DNA of 64,000 nucleotides from Palsa-883 sp963847615 (GCA_963847615.1 CAWKAN010000019.1:1-64000), one strand, 5' to 3'; numbered from the stretch's first letter, positions 37,645 through 47,374 are shown. The notes: a model not told the origin generated them from the letters alone. Translations and numbers: made by a program.

Positions 37645-37926
37645 ATGCCCACAATCATCATTTTCATCGGCCTCGACATGTTGTTGGCCGCCCTCGCGAT
37701 CGGGTTCGGCCAGGGGCTCCACTGGTGGTTCAGCGGCACCTGGACCCCGCTTGCAATCAGCGATGTCTGGGTGGCGACTTTTGGCACCCAGCCGGAGCCG
37801 TTGTTGAAGCCGCAACTCGTGGCGAAGTTTGTCGGCTGGCTGCTGAACCAGCCGCTCAGTGTGATCCTGCTGTTCGTCGGCGGGATCATGACCTGGATTG
37901 GCAACAGGGTAGACAACGGCCTGTAA
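37645..37926 (+). CDS. Small two-helix membrane protein, function unknown
   Basis: A 93-residue protein starting at ATG 37645, preceded by GGAGG at 37631-37635. Two hydrophobic segments (TIIIFIGLDMLLAALAIGFG and VILLFVGGIMTWIGNR) flank a polar stretch with Trp and Pro (WFSGTWTPL, FGTQPEPLLKPQLV). No family recognised. The good ribosome-binding site and clean membrane pattern argue it is real; the longer frame upstream looks random. Confidence 0.55.
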   Translation: MPTIIIFIGLDMLLAALAIGFGQGLHWWFSGTWTPLAISDVWVATFGTQPEPLLKPQLVAKFVGWLLNQPLSVILLFVGGIMTWIGNRVDNGL

Positions 37927-38297
37927 GCCCGGCGCCGGCCGAGGGGGGCGCCACCAGGCCGGGCGCAGTGCCGGCGCGGATCCCGGCCATCGGCTGGCAC
38001 CGGCGGCGTGCCGCCTGCGCGGGTGGCGGTGAAGGCGGCACCGCAAGGAATTTCGGCGTGGTGCGGCATGGCCGCCACCGTCGTTCCGATTGCCGCGGCA
38101 GGCGCCGCCGCCGTGACGGCGGCGCAACAAGGCCGGGAACCGTCTCACCCCGGCTTTCGCACAATGTCGCGGGATGCGGGCGAAGGGCGCCGCCGGCCCC
38201 AGTGATCCCCGGGCGGGTTTCGCGCCGCCAGCCATGCAGGATGCATTCGCAAGCGCAATAACCGGCCAGGATCCTGTCGGGGCGCGGCACCGACCGA

Positions 38298-38793
38298 GCC
38301 GGCGCCGCCAGCGCAGCGTTCGGCGCCCGGCGCGGGAGACCGCCCGGCCCGGACCAGGGCAATCGGCTGAAACAAAAGCAAGCCGGGGCTTCGCCCCGGA
38401 CCCCACCAAGGGGCGCTGCCCCCCATGGTACCATTGGGAACCCCGCCAAGCGCGAGCCCCCGGCCTTCGCCGGGGCAGGCTCTTGGAACCCTTCACTGGG
38501 AGTGGATGAGGGGGAGGGGGCGTGCGGGCGAGGCGAACGGGCGCCGTTCGCCTCGCCCACACGTGCCCCCTCCCCCTCACCCACTCCCAGTCATGGAGTC
38601 CAGAGGCCGCTGCCGGCGCCTGCCCCCGGGCACTTGTCCCGGGGGGTGGGGGTCCCAATGGTACCAAGGGGGGCAAAGCCCCCGGGCGGGGTTCGGGGCG
38701 GAGCCCCGACCTTGCTTCGTTCGCCCGATTGCCGTGGTCCGGGCCGGGCGGTCTCCCACGCCGGGCGCCGAACGGCTAGGCTGGCGGCGCCGG
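38298..38793. repeat. Modular long palindrome, copy E (about 496 bp, longest arms)
   Basis: Outer arms of about 55-60 bases, private to this locus, run from GCCGGCGCCGCCAGCG through CGGCGCCCGGCGCGGGAG to GGACCAGGGCAATCGG and return near 38727-38793. Inside are the shared hairpin modules, including CCATGGTACCATTGGGAACC and the CCCCGGGCACTTGTCCCGGGG block also seen in copy A. The centre 38497-38589 is a near-perfect palindrome. It occupies most of the 900-bp gap between the small membrane protein and the Fe-ADH gene; 37,927-38,297 holds no recognisable gene. Confidence 0.8.
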
Positions 38794-38825
38794 CGCGCGG
38801 CAGCCATGACCGACCGGGGGAGACG

Positions 38826-40042
38826 ATGAGCGAGCAGACATTCAGGGCGGTGGCCTATCCGTTGCGGCTGCACTGCGGCCGGCAGGTCATCGAGCAGGGG
38901 CTGAAGGAGGCGGTCGAGCGCGCGGGCGCGCGGCGGGCCTTCGTGGTGTGCTCGGCCTCGGTTAACCGGCGCACCGAGACCGTCCGGCGGATCGCGGCGG
39001 TGCTCGGCGAGCGGTATGGCGGCGTCTTTGACGGCATCGAGAAGGATTTCGACCTATGCCTCGGTATGCGCGGCGAAACAGGCGGCGACGCAGGCCGGGG
39101 CCGACCTGCTGATCGCCGCCGGCGGCGGCAGCGTCATGGTCGCGACGCGGGTGGTGGCGATCTTCATGGCCGAGCCGGGCGATCCGTTCGAGATCATGAC
39201 CCAGTATCCGGCGGGCAAGCCGGCCTATAGCCCGCGGCTGCTGGCGCCGAAGCCGCCGATCATCAACATTCCGACCACGCCGACCAGCGCGATGAACCGC
39301 TCCGGCGCGGGGCTGAAGAATCCGGCGCTCGACCACCGCATGGAATATTTCGATCCCAAGACGCGCCCGCAGGCGATCTTCCTCGATGCGGACGCATTGC
39401 TCAGCGCGCCGGCCGAACTGTTCCGTTCCACTGCGACAACGGTGTTCGCCAGCCAGGTCGGCGCGATGTCGGCCACCCGGATCAATCCGCTGGCGGAGGC
39501 CGGGCGGAACCATGCGTTCCGGCTGGCCTATCGCGCCTATCCGCTGCTGGCCGAGCAGCCGGACGACCCGGCGCTGCGCATCGATTTCGCCATCGCGGCC
39601 TTGTTGCAGGATCGTGCCGAGGACGACGGCTTCCAGCGCTACCGCGGCGGCGCCTTCGCCGGCAACTACGCGGTCTCGACGGCGCTGCACGTGCGCTATC
39701 CGCAGGTCGGGCAGGGCGAGTTCGACCTCGGTGCTGCATGCGATGAAGATCCGGCTGTCCGAGCCGGTCGATGCGCGCGCGGCACGCCAGGTCGCCGAGG
39801 CGCTCGAGGTGTGGCGCGACGGGATGGACGCCAGGCAGGCCGCGCTGGCCGCGGCCGACCGGCTGGAGGCCTTGTATGCGCGCGTCGGGGCGCCGACGCG
39901 GCTGCGCCAGCTCGACATTCCACGCGACGACCTGGCGAACATCGCCAACGAAACGCTGAAGAATTTCAATTTCAATCCGGGCCTGCGCGCGGCGGCCGAT
40001 CAGGTCGCGGACGCGCTGCGGCTGCTGGAGGCGGCGTATTGA
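38826..40042 (+). pseudogene. Iron-containing alcohol dehydrogenase / maleylacetate reductase family, two frameshifts
   Basis: Starts MSEQTFRAVAYPLRLHCG and contains the NAD-binding AGADLLIAAGGGSVM and INIPTTPTSAMNRSG of the family. One extra T in a TTT run near 39047 and one extra G near 39731 break the frame; removing both gives a continuous protein of about 404 residues ending LRLLEAAY. The usual first metal-binding D-x-x-x-H is not obvious (the region reads STATTVFASQVGA), so the metal site may be altered. A role in aromatic or chloroaromatic ring-product reduction is possible from context only. Confidence 0.75.
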
Positions 40043-40183
40043 GCTGAAGGCCGGCACCTGGGGCCGCGGCGGTTGGCGTCCCGGGGATGGCCAGGACGTT
40101 GGCGCCGCTTGCCGGCTCGGGGTGAGCTCGGGCCGGCCGCGGCGGCCGGCGGGATGGCGCGCGGTGGTTCGGGGAGGCAACGG

Positions 40184-40486
40184 ATGCGACGGCGTTTTGC
40201 GGTCCTCGGTTCGGTGGTGTTCTTTTTCGCCGCGCCCGGAACGGTTGCGGGGCTCGTGCCGTGGTGGATCACCTTGTGGCACTTCAAGCCGCTGCCCGCC
40301 GGCTTTGCCGCGCATCGCTGGGTGGCCGTGGCGATGATCCTGGGCGGCCTGGTGCCGCTGGTCGCGGCGTTCGCGCGGTTTGCCTGGCAGGGTCTCGGCA
40401 CGCCGGCGCCTACAGTTTTGCCTCTCTTAGACTCCGCCCAGCCGAAAATAGCCCTTGAGAGGGGCGAATCCGCGAAGCCGGGTTAG
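40184..40486 (+). pseudogene. Isoprenylcysteine carboxyl methyltransferase-family membrane protein, 3' truncated
   Basis: ATG 40184 with GGGGAGG upstream gives MRRRFAVLGSVVFFFAAPGT, then VAGLVPWWITLWHF, a second helix (AVAMILGGLVPLVAAFARFA) and WQGLGTPAP. This matches the N-terminal third of ICMT-like methyltransferase-family proteins, which continue with a ...YRYVRNPMY... SAM-binding half. Here similarity stops at about 40410, and the frame ends after an unrelated tail of about 25 residues. The 3' part is not found nearby, so the gene is a remnant. Confidence 0.65.
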
Positions 40487-40521
40487 CGCCGCCGGGTCGC
40501 GGCGTCCCGCGCTGCATGGTG

Positions 40522-41211
40522 TCAGGGATTGGCCGGCTGGCTGGGCGCCGCGGTCGCGGAAAGCGGCGCCGAAGCGGCCGATGTCGGGGTTGGCGAGCCA
40601 GGGGTGGACGGCGTGGGTGCCGTCGCCGTGGCGCTGGGGTCGGTGGGTGGGGGAAGCGCTGGCTCGGGGACCGCCGGGATCGGGGCGACGGCGGGCACGG
40701 CGGGCACCGGCACGGCGGGCGGCTCCACTGGCTTGTTGGCCGCCGTCGCGTTTTCAGGCCTGGTGTAGTCGGGCACGATTCGCGCCTGCTGCCCGGCGAT
40801 GACCAGGACGTGCTCGCCGATCGTCAGCGGCTTGGCGTCCTGTTGCGTCACGCTGACCAGGTCGCCGTTCGTCTTGCGGACGATGTATTCGAACGCCTGG
40901 GTGTCACCCTCCACATGCTGCGCGGCGCTGCCGGCGATGCCGCCCAGCAGCGAGCCGCCGAGCGCGCCGAACGCGCCGGTCACGCCGCCGCCGACCTGCG
41001 AGCCGGCGATGCCGCCTGCCGCCGCCCCGGTCACCGAGCCGACCGTGGTGTTCGCGCTGACCGCCACGTCGCGAACTCCGACCACGATGCCGCGGTCCAC
41101 CTTGGCCGCCTGTTGCACGGCATTGCTGGCGTAGGTGTTCGGCGAATAGGTCGGCCCGCAGCCGGCCAGGGCGGCAAGCGCGGCGGCACACAGTCCAATT
41201 CTGACGAGCAC
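40522..41211 (-). CDS. SlyB/Pcp-like glycine-zipper outer-membrane lipoprotein
   Basis: A 229-residue lipoprotein with signal MLVRIGLCAAALAALAGC (lipobox LAGC at 15-18). The glycine-zipper 2TM segment (TGAAAGGIAGSQVGGGVTGAF, with Gly every four residues) and the SlyB-like beta domain (AFEYIVRKTNGDLVSVTQQD) follow. The Pro/Ala-rich tail of about 75 residues is longer than usual. SlyB-type proteins stabilise the outer membrane under stress. Two 21-bp direct repeats lie directly upstream. Confidence 0.85.
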   Translation of the reverse strand: MLVRIGLCAAALAALAGCGPTYSPNTYASNAVQQAAKVDRGIVVGVRDVAVSANTTVGSVTGAAAGGIAGSQVGGGVTGAFGALGGSLLGGIAGSAAQHVEGDTQAFEYIVRKTNGDLVSVTQQDAKPLTIGEHVLVIAGQQARIVPDYTRPENATAANKPVEPPAVPVPAVPAVAPIPAVPEPALPPPTDPSATATAPTPSTPGSPTPTSAASAPLSATAAPSQPANP

Positions 41212-41228
41212 GGCGATCAGCTCCCGGT

Positions 41229-41269
41229 GCGGTGCACCCCTGGTGTTATGCGGTGCACCCCTTGTGTTA
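41229..41269. promoter_or_regulatory. Two 20-bp direct repeats one helical period apart
   Basis: GCGGTGCACCCCTGGTGTTA (41229-41248) and GCGGTGCACCCCTTGTGTTA (41250-41269) differ at one base. Their 21-bp phase puts both on the same DNA face. They lie 18-58 bp upstream of the start of the SlyB-like lipoprotein gene, where an activator or repressor would bind. Each unit contains the palindrome GGTGCACC. Confidence 0.5.
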
Positions 41270-41482
41270 ACGGAAGCGGGCCGCGCGTGTCACCCGATCG
41301 ATGCGCCATGCCCGGACCGCGCCGGCGTCGCGCCAACCGGGTCGATCATCCCCCGCCGCCCAGCGCCATGGGCAACCCCGGGCGCAATGCTCGGTGCCCA
41401 TGGCTCGGTTCCCGCCGCGACCCGGGTCAGTGCCGATCACGAGGCGGGGGCGCGGTGGGTCAGCCGCGCCCGGTCGCCCCGA

Positions 41483-42936
41483 TCAGGGGCGATTGAGCCG
41501 GCTTGCCGCCATGAGCCCCGCCAGCCGACCGAACACCAGGCCTTTCAGGACCGACGTCGCGCCGGGATAGTGCCGGTAGAACGTGCCGACGATCTCGCCG
41601 GCGGCATACAGCCCGGCGATCGCATTGCCATCCCCGTTCAGCACCCTGGCGTTCGGATCGATCTTCAGGCCGCCGAAGGTGAACACATTGGCCGAGATGA
41701 TGGGATAGGCGTGGAACGGCGCCTCCTCGATCGGCACCGCCCAATTCGACTTCGCCGGCCGCAGCCCGCGGGTCGAGAGATGGTCGAGTTCGAGCGGCCG
41801 GTATTCCCCCGGGTACAGGCACGGTTGTACGCCGCGACCGTTTCCGCCAGCGCCGCCTCCGGGATCGCCAGTTTGCGCGCCAGTTCGGCTATGCTGCCCG
41901 CCGCGATCGGCGGCTGGTCGGTGCGGATCGACAGCCGGTAGTTCGGAATGCGCGTGTGACCCGCATCGAGGATCACATAGGCAAGCCCGTCACGCTGCTC
42001 GAAGATGCGCCGCGTCACCGGCTCGTAACAGGCATCCACCGTGCCGGCGGCCTCATCGACGAAACGCTTGCCATCCTTGTTGACCAGGATGCCGTAGGGA
42101 AACACGAACACCGAGGGCTCGGAAACGCCGGAGCGCGGATCGATCGGTTCGGCGTGGTAGCTGGCGAAATCGCCGCTGGTGGCCGCGCCGATGGCAAGCG
42201 CCATGCGGATCCCGTCACCGCGGTTGAAATGGGCGCCCTTGCAGATCGGGCGGAGGAAGGCCGCGCGCGGTCCGATATAGCGGGCCAGCATCTCGGCGTT
42301 GCCCTCGAAGCCGCCGCACGCCAGCACGACCTGCCCGGCGAACCGGATCATGCCTTCGCCGCGGGTGCGCGCCAACAGGCCGGTGACGCCGCCATCCGCG
42401 TCCAGCTCCAACCGGTCCGCAGCCGTCTCATAGGCGAAGCGCACGCCGAGCGCTTCGGCCCGCGCCGCCAGCCCCTCGACCAGCGCCAGGCCGCCGCCCA
42501 CCGGCAGCAGCCGTGGTTGCGACTTGGTCAGGAATTGCGTCGGCAGGAAGTCGAACCTGAGGCCGAATCGTTGCAGCCATGTGATGGTCGGGCCGGCATT
42601 GTCCGCCAGGGCGGCGATGACATCCGGCTCCATCATGCTGAGCGCGCGCGCATAGGGTGCGCGCGTCTCGTCCGGGCGGGTGACTTCGCCGAGCAGGTCG
42701 GGATCAAGATAGCCGCTGCTGTTCTCCGCCAGGATGGTCTCGAAGTCGTCGGTGACTTCGGTCTGGCTCTTCATGCGGAGATAGGCCTCGGTGTAGCGGC
42801 TCTGGCCGCCGCGCTCCTGCTTCGGCGCACGCTCCAGCACCACGACCCGCGCGCCCTGCTCGGCGGCGGCGACCGCGGTCGACAACCCGGCGGCCCCGCA
42901 CCCGGCCACCACCACGTCGAACTGCTCGTGTTTCAT
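41483..42936 (-). pseudogene. FAD-dependent oxidoreductase (fumarate-reductase/TcuA-like flavoprotein), one frameshift
   Basis: N-terminal FAD motif VVVAGCGAAGLSTAVAAAE, then ERGGQSRYTEAYLRM as in tricarballylate-dehydrogenase-type flavoproteins, VVLACGGFEGN, and KDGKRFVDEAAGT. Near 41821 one base is missing; in the corrected frame the protein continues YPGEYRPLELDH, NVFTFGGLKIDPNARVL, GLYAAGEIVGTFYRHYPGATS to the stop. Corrected length about 484 residues. It probably reduces or oxidises a dicarboxylate- or enoate-like substrate. Divergent from the racemase gene. Confidence 0.8.
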
Positions 42937-43211
42937 GGCATCCTCCCTGCCTGTTCATGCGCATGGGGCTGGTGCGCCAGGCCGCCGCCGGGGCAGAGGG
43001 GGGCGGCGATGATCCAGTCTCGTAGGTGCGGCAGCGCTGCATTGTCCGGTTTGTTGGACGCCGTGTATCCTAGCCGGCCGCCGCCTGACTGCAACTGCGC
43101 GGGCGAACGGTTGAACCGAGCCAGGGACGGCAGCTTCGCCCCTGGCCTTGGCTCGGCTCGAGCGCGCGCCGGGATCCAAAGGCAGGCCCGGCTTGTGAGA
43201 GGAAGACCGCC

Positions 43212-44033
43212 ATGGCGATGCGCATCTGGCATCAGAGTTTCACCGTGCTGCAGGAGCTAGGGCCCTATGCCGAAGCGCTCCGCGCGCAGGTCAAGCGGCT
43301 GGTCCGTCCGGACACCGAGGTCGCCTTGCACGGGATGTCGCCCGGCACCTACCCGACGAATTATCCCGGCACCGACATACGCCACGTCGTCACGCAGTAT
43401 CTGCACGGCACGCAGTTTCTCGCCAACGCGTTGCGCGCCCAGCAGGAGGGTTACGACGCCTTCCTCGTCTGCACCCTGCCGGAGCCGGCGCTGACCGAGA
43501 TCCGCAGCGTGCTCGACATTCCCGTTGTCGGCTACTGCGAGAGCGCGCTGCACACCGCCTGCTACCTGGGTCGGCGCATCGGCATCCTGTCGTTCATCGA
43601 GGACATGACCCAGTTGGTCGAAGCGAACGTGCATCGCCATGGCTTTGCCAGCCGATTTGCTGGCATCCGCCAGGTCGGCTTCGGGTTCCAGGACGTGCTG
43701 CAAGGCTTCACCGACCCGGCACCGCTGCTCGACCGGTTCCGCGCCGCCGCGCGCGCCATGATCGCCGACGGCGTCGATGTCATCATTCCGGGGGAAGCGC
43801 CGCTGTGCACGTTGCTGTCGCAGCACGGCCTGTCGCGGGTTGACGAGGTGCCGATCGTCGATGCCTACGCCACCACGCTTGGCACCGCCGAGATGCTGGT
43901 GGAGCTGCGGCGCAAGCTTGGCCTGTCGGTCAACCGCCGCGGCTATTTCTTCACGCCGCCGCAGCCCGAGCGGATGGCCCAGCTCGCCGCGTTCTATGGT
44001 CTGGGCCAGGATCATTCCGGATCCAGAGGATGA
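43212..44033 (+). CDS. Aspartate/glutamate (hydantoin) racemase-family protein
   Basis: A 273-residue protein with the two cysteine positions of the superfamily: first in DAFLVCTLPEPA near residue 87, second in IIPGEAPLC near 198, plus GYCESALHTACYLGRRIGILSF between them. The family includes racemases, maleate isomerase and arylmalonate decarboxylase-like enzymes. ATG 43212 is preceded by GAGAGGAAG. It sits beside the flavoprotein and upstream of the liv operon, suggesting conversion of a small carboxylic acid, but the substrate is open. Confidence 0.83.
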   Translation: MAMRIWHQSFTVLQELGPYAEALRAQVKRLVRPDTEVALHGMSPGTYPTNYPGTDIRHVVTQYLHGTQFLANALRAQQEGYDAFLVCTLPEPALTEIRSVLDIPVVGYCESALHTACYLGRRIGILSFIEDMTQLVEANVHRHGFASRFAGIRQVGFGFQDVLQGFTDPAPLLDRFRAAARAMIADGVDVIIPGEAPLCTLLSQHGLSRVDEVPIVDAYATTLGTAEMLVELRRKLGLSVNRRGYFFTPPQPERMAQLAAFYGLGQDHSGSRG

Positions 44034-44103
44034 TGTTCGGGACAGGCGGCCGGTCTCGGACCGGATGCGCCCGGTACGCCGCCCGCTCTCACAAGTCGCG
44101 AGC

Positions 44104-44817
44104 TTACAAATAATAGGTCCGCGCGAAATGCCGCCGGTCCTGGCGCAGCGCCGCGGCGTCGCCGGAGTCCACCGTTTCGCCGTCGCGCAGGATGTAGAAC
44201 CGGTCGGCCACCGCCGCGGCGAGGGCAAGATTCTGCTCGACCAGCAGCATCGTCCGGCCCTGGCGTTTCAACGCGTTGACGATGTTGCCGATCTCCTCGA
44301 CGAAGCGCGGCGCCAGGCCGCCGGACGGCTCATCCAGCAGCAGGATGCGCGGCGCTGACATCAGCGCGCGGCCCATCGCCACCATCTGCTGCTCGCCGCC
44401 GGACAGCGTGCGCACGAGCTGCGACTGCCGCTCCTGCAGGCGCGGGAAATAACCGAAGATCTCGCTCACTTCCGGGCCGGGCCGACCGCGCCGCACCGCG
44501 CCCAGCAGCAGGTTGTCCAGCACCGTCATGCTGCCGAACAGGTCGCGCCCCTGCGACACCTGCACGATGCCGCGTTGGAAGATGCGATGCGGCGGCAGGC
44601 CGCCGATCGGCTCGCCGGCCAGCGACACGCTGCCGCCGGTCGGCGCCAGGAAGCCGCACAGCGTGTTCAGCAGCGTCGTCTTGCCGCTGCCGTTGGCGCC
44701 GAGCAGCGTCACCGCCTCGCCCTCGCCGATTTCCAGGGAAGCGTTGCGCAGCGCGGCGATCTTGCCGTAGCGCGCCGCCAGACCCTGCACGTTCAACACG
44801 GGATCACGCGCTGCCAA
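44104..44817 (-). CDS. livF: Branched-chain amino acid-type ABC transporter ATP-binding protein LivF
   Basis: A 237-residue ABC ATPase with Walker A GANGSGKTT, Q-loop VQVSQGRDLFGSM, signature LSGGEQQMV, Walker B ILLLDEPSGGL and switch LLVEQNLALA. LivF-type (no C-terminal LivG extension). Last gene of the five-gene cluster livK-H-M-G-F read on the minus strand; overlaps livG by 14 bp. Confidence 0.93.
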   Translation of the reverse strand: MAARDPVLNVQGLAARYGKIAALRNASLEIGEGEAVTLLGANGSGKTTLLNTLCGFLAPTGGSVSLAGEPIGGLPPHRIFQRGIVQVSQGRDLFGSMTVLDNLLLGAVRRGRPGPEVSEIFGYFPRLQERQSQLVRTLSGGEQQMVAMGRALMSAPRILLLDEPSGGLAPRFVEEIGNIVNALKRQGRTMLLVEQNLALAAAVADRFYILRDGETVDSGDAAALRQDRRHFARTYYL

Positions 44818-45562
44818 GATAGGCCTCCAGCACCGCCTGGTCGGCGCGCACCTCGGCCGGCGTGCCTTCCGCCAGCACGCGGCCGAAGTTCAGCACCATC
44901 ACCCGGTCGGAGACCGCCATCACCAGGTCGATCACGTGCTCGACCAGCAGCACCGCGATCCCCTCCGATGCAAGCTGGCGCAGCGTCGTTGCCAGCACGT
45001 CGCGCTCGGCCTGCGACAGGCCGACCGCCGGTTCGTCCAGCAGCAGCACGCGCGGGCGCGAGATCAGCGCCCGGGTGATCTCCACCAGGCGCTGCTGGCC
45101 GAAGGAGAGGTCGCGCACCCGCGCCTGCACCAGCCGGTCGATGCCGACGCGCGCCAGCATCGCCCGCGCCTCGGCCACGGCGCGGCGCTCTTCGCGCCGG
45201 TGTCGCGGCAGGGCGAACAGCACGCCGGGGACGTGGCTGCGCGTGGCGCGGTCGGCGCCGACCATGACGTTCTCCAGCACCGTCATCTCGCCGAACAACC
45301 CGCCGTTCTGGAACGTGCGCCGCAGGCCGAGGCGCGAGATCGCGTGCGGCGGCAACCCGGTCACGCTGTGGCCGTCCAGCCGCACCACGCCCGCCTGCGG
45401 CCGCTCGTAGCCGGAAATCGCATTGTACAGCGTGGTCTTGCCGGCGCCGTTCGGGCCGATCACCGCGCAGACCGTGCCGGCTTGCACGCTCAGCGAGACC
45501 TCGGTCAGCGCCGCCAGGCCGCCGAACACCACGCTGACCGCTTCGACTTCCAGCAACGCCAT
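44804..45562 (-). CDS. livG: Branched-chain amino acid-type ABC transporter ATP-binding protein LivG
   Basis: A 252-residue ATPase: Walker A GPNGAGKTT, LRRTFQNGGLFGEMTVLENV, signature LSFGQQRLVE (LSFG instead of LSGG, frequent in LivG), Walker B VLLLDEPAVGL, and the LivG-type C-terminal extension RVLAEGTPAEVRAD. Pairs with LivF to drive the LivHM channel. Confidence 0.93.
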   Translation of the reverse strand: MALLEVEAVSVVFGGLAALTEVSLSVQAGTVCAVIGPNGAGKTTLYNAISGYERPQAGVVRLDGHSVTGLPPHAISRLGLRRTFQNGGLFGEMTVLENVMVGADRATRSHVPGVLFALPRHRREERRAVAEARAMLARVGIDRLVQARVRDLSFGQQRLVEITRALISRPRVLLLDEPAVGLSQAERDVLATTLRQLASEGIAVLLVEHVIDLVMAVSDRVMVLNFGRVLAEGTPAEVRADQAVLEAYLGSA

Positions 45563-45566
45563 CGGA

Positions 45567-46511
45567 TCAGGCCAGATACAGCCGCTCGCGCAGCGCGGCG
45601 AGGCGTGACAGCAGGCCGCCGAGGCCTTTTGGCATGAACAGCAGCACGCCGATCAGCAACAGGCTGAACACGATCTCCTCCAGGCCGGCGACGTTGCGCA
45701 GCAGCTCCGGTGCCGCGGTCAGCAGCACGGCGCCGGCGACCGAGCCGACCAGGCTGCCCAGACCGCCGATCATCACCAGGCTGAAATGCAGCAGCAGCTG
45801 CGACAGGTCGAAGTTTTCCGGATTGATCCGGCCAAGCAACAGGGCGAACATCGCGCCGGCGATGCCGACGACGCCGCCGCTCCAGGCAAACGCGCCGATC
45901 TTGGTCAGCGCCGGCGCGATCCCCATGGCGGCGGCAGCCAGCTCGTTCTCCCGCACCGCGACCATGGCGCGGCCGAAGCGCGAGCGCAGCAGGTTCGCAC
46001 TGCCCCACAGCACCAGCGCGGTCAGGCACAGGAACAGCCAGTAGCGGGCGCGGTCCGAGGCGAGGCTGATGCCGAACACCGAGGCTGCCGGCACCGGCAG
46101 CCCGCTGGACCCCAGGGTGAGCCAGTCGGCATGGATGTAGCCCCAGCGCAGCAACTCGCCGAACGCCAGGGTGACGATGGCGAGGTAGTAGGCGCGCAGC
46201 CGCAGCGCAGGCAGGCTGACCACCAGCCCGACGAGCGCGGTGACCAGCGCGGCCGCGAGCAGCGCGAGCAGGAACGGCCAGTGCCAGCGTCCCATGCAGA
46301 TCGCCGTGGTATAGGCGCCGACGCCGAAGAACGCCGCGTTGGCGAAGGCGAGCTGGCCGGCATAGCCGAGCACGATGTTGAACCCCACCGCGACCACCGC
46401 GTAGACCAGCACCGAGTTCAGGATGTATTGCACGTAGTCGTTGACGAAGAACGGCGGCAGCGCCGCCAGGATCAGCAGCGCGGGCCACAACAGACGGCGG
46501 GTTTCAAACAC
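45567..46511 (-). CDS. livM: Branched-chain amino acid-type ABC transporter permease LivM
   Basis: A 314-residue permease with 8-10 hydrophobic segments. It has the LivM-type loop VRENELAAAAMGIAPALTKIGAFAWSG, which contacts the ATPases. Four bases separate it from livG and it overlaps livH by 8 bp, so the cluster is one operon. Confidence 0.92.
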   Translation of the reverse strand: MFETRRLLWPALLILAALPPFFVNDYVQYILNSVLVYAVVAVGFNIVLGYAGQLAFANAAFFGVGAYTTAICMGRWHWPFLLALLAAALVTALVGLVVSLPALRLRAYYLAIVTLAFGELLRWGYIHADWLTLGSSGLPVPAASVFGISLASDRARYWLFLCLTALVLWGSANLLRSRFGRAMVAVRENELAAAAMGIAPALTKIGAFAWSGGVVGIAGAMFALLLGRINPENFDLSQLLLHFSLVMIGGLGSLVGSVAGAVLLTAAPELLRNVAGLEEIVFSLLLIGVLLFMPKGLGGLLSRLAALRERLYLA

Positions 46512-47373
46512 GCACCCGCTCCACGCGTCCGAACAGCCCGGCCGGGCGGCACAGCAGCACCACGATGATGACGATGTAGGAGGCGATGTCGATCATTGCG
46601 GTGGACACATAAAAGCCGGCCAGCTGCTCCAGCACGCCCATCAGCAGCCCGCCGGCCACCGCGCCGCCCAGATTGCCGAACCCGCCCAGCGTCATCGCGG
46701 CGAAGGCGCGCACCAGCACCTGCGCGCCCATGTCGGGATACAGCAGCGTGACCGGTGCCACCAGGATGCCGGCGATCGCCGCCATCGCGGCCGCGACGCC
46801 CCACATGGTGCGGTGAAAACCCGGCACGTTCAGTCCGATCAGTGCCGCGCCGCGCGCCGAATCGGTCGCCGCCTGGGCCAGCTTGCCGAACCGGCTGCGT
46901 TGCAGCAGCACGAAGAACCCTGCCACCAGCAGCAGGGTCGCGCCGATGGTGACGATGTCCTGCGCCGCGAGCACCACGTTGCCCAGCATCACCGGGTCGA
47001 AGCTGAACATCGGCGGCACCGAGCGCACGTCGCCGCCCCAGCCCATGCGCACCACCCCGCGCAGCAGGTAGGACAGCGCCACGGTCATCATCGCCAGCGC
47101 CATGTGCGGTGCCTGGGCGAGCGGGCGCATCAGCACCCGCTCCACCAGGCTGCCCAGCACGAACAGCACCAGGATCGCCGCCAGCGCCGCCACCACATAG
47201 GGCAGGTCGAAGGCGTTCAGCAGCAGGTAGATGACGAAGGCGCTGAACATGAACAGCTCGCCATGGCCGAAATTCACCACCGTGGTGACGCGGAACAGGA
47301 TGGTCATGCCGAGAGCGACCAGGGCATAGATGCTGCCCTGGCCGATCCCGCTCACCACAAGCTGGGCGAGCAT
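46504..47373 (-). CDS. livH: Branched-chain amino acid-type ABC transporter permease LivH
   Basis: A 289-residue permease beginning MLAQLVVSGIGQGSIYALVALG, the typical LivH N-terminus. It has NFGHGELFMF in the second helix and the coupling loop SARGAALIGLNVPGFHRTMWG. It is encoded 1 bp after the binding-protein stop. Confidence 0.92.
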   Translation of the reverse strand: MLAQLVVSGIGQGSIYALVALGMTILFRVTTVVNFGHGELFMFSAFVIYLLLNAFDLPYVVAALAAILVLFVLGSLVERVLMRPLAQAPHMALAMMTVALSYLLRGVVRMGWGGDVRSVPPMFSFDPVMLGNVVLAAQDIVTIGATLLLVAGFFVLLQRSRFGKLAQAATDSARGAALIGLNVPGFHRTMWGVAAAMAAIAGILVAPVTLLYPDMGAQVLVRAFAAMTLGGFGNLGGAVAGGLLMGVLEQLAGFYVSTAMIDIASYIVIIVVLLCRPAGLFGRVERVRV

Positions 47374-47374
47374 G

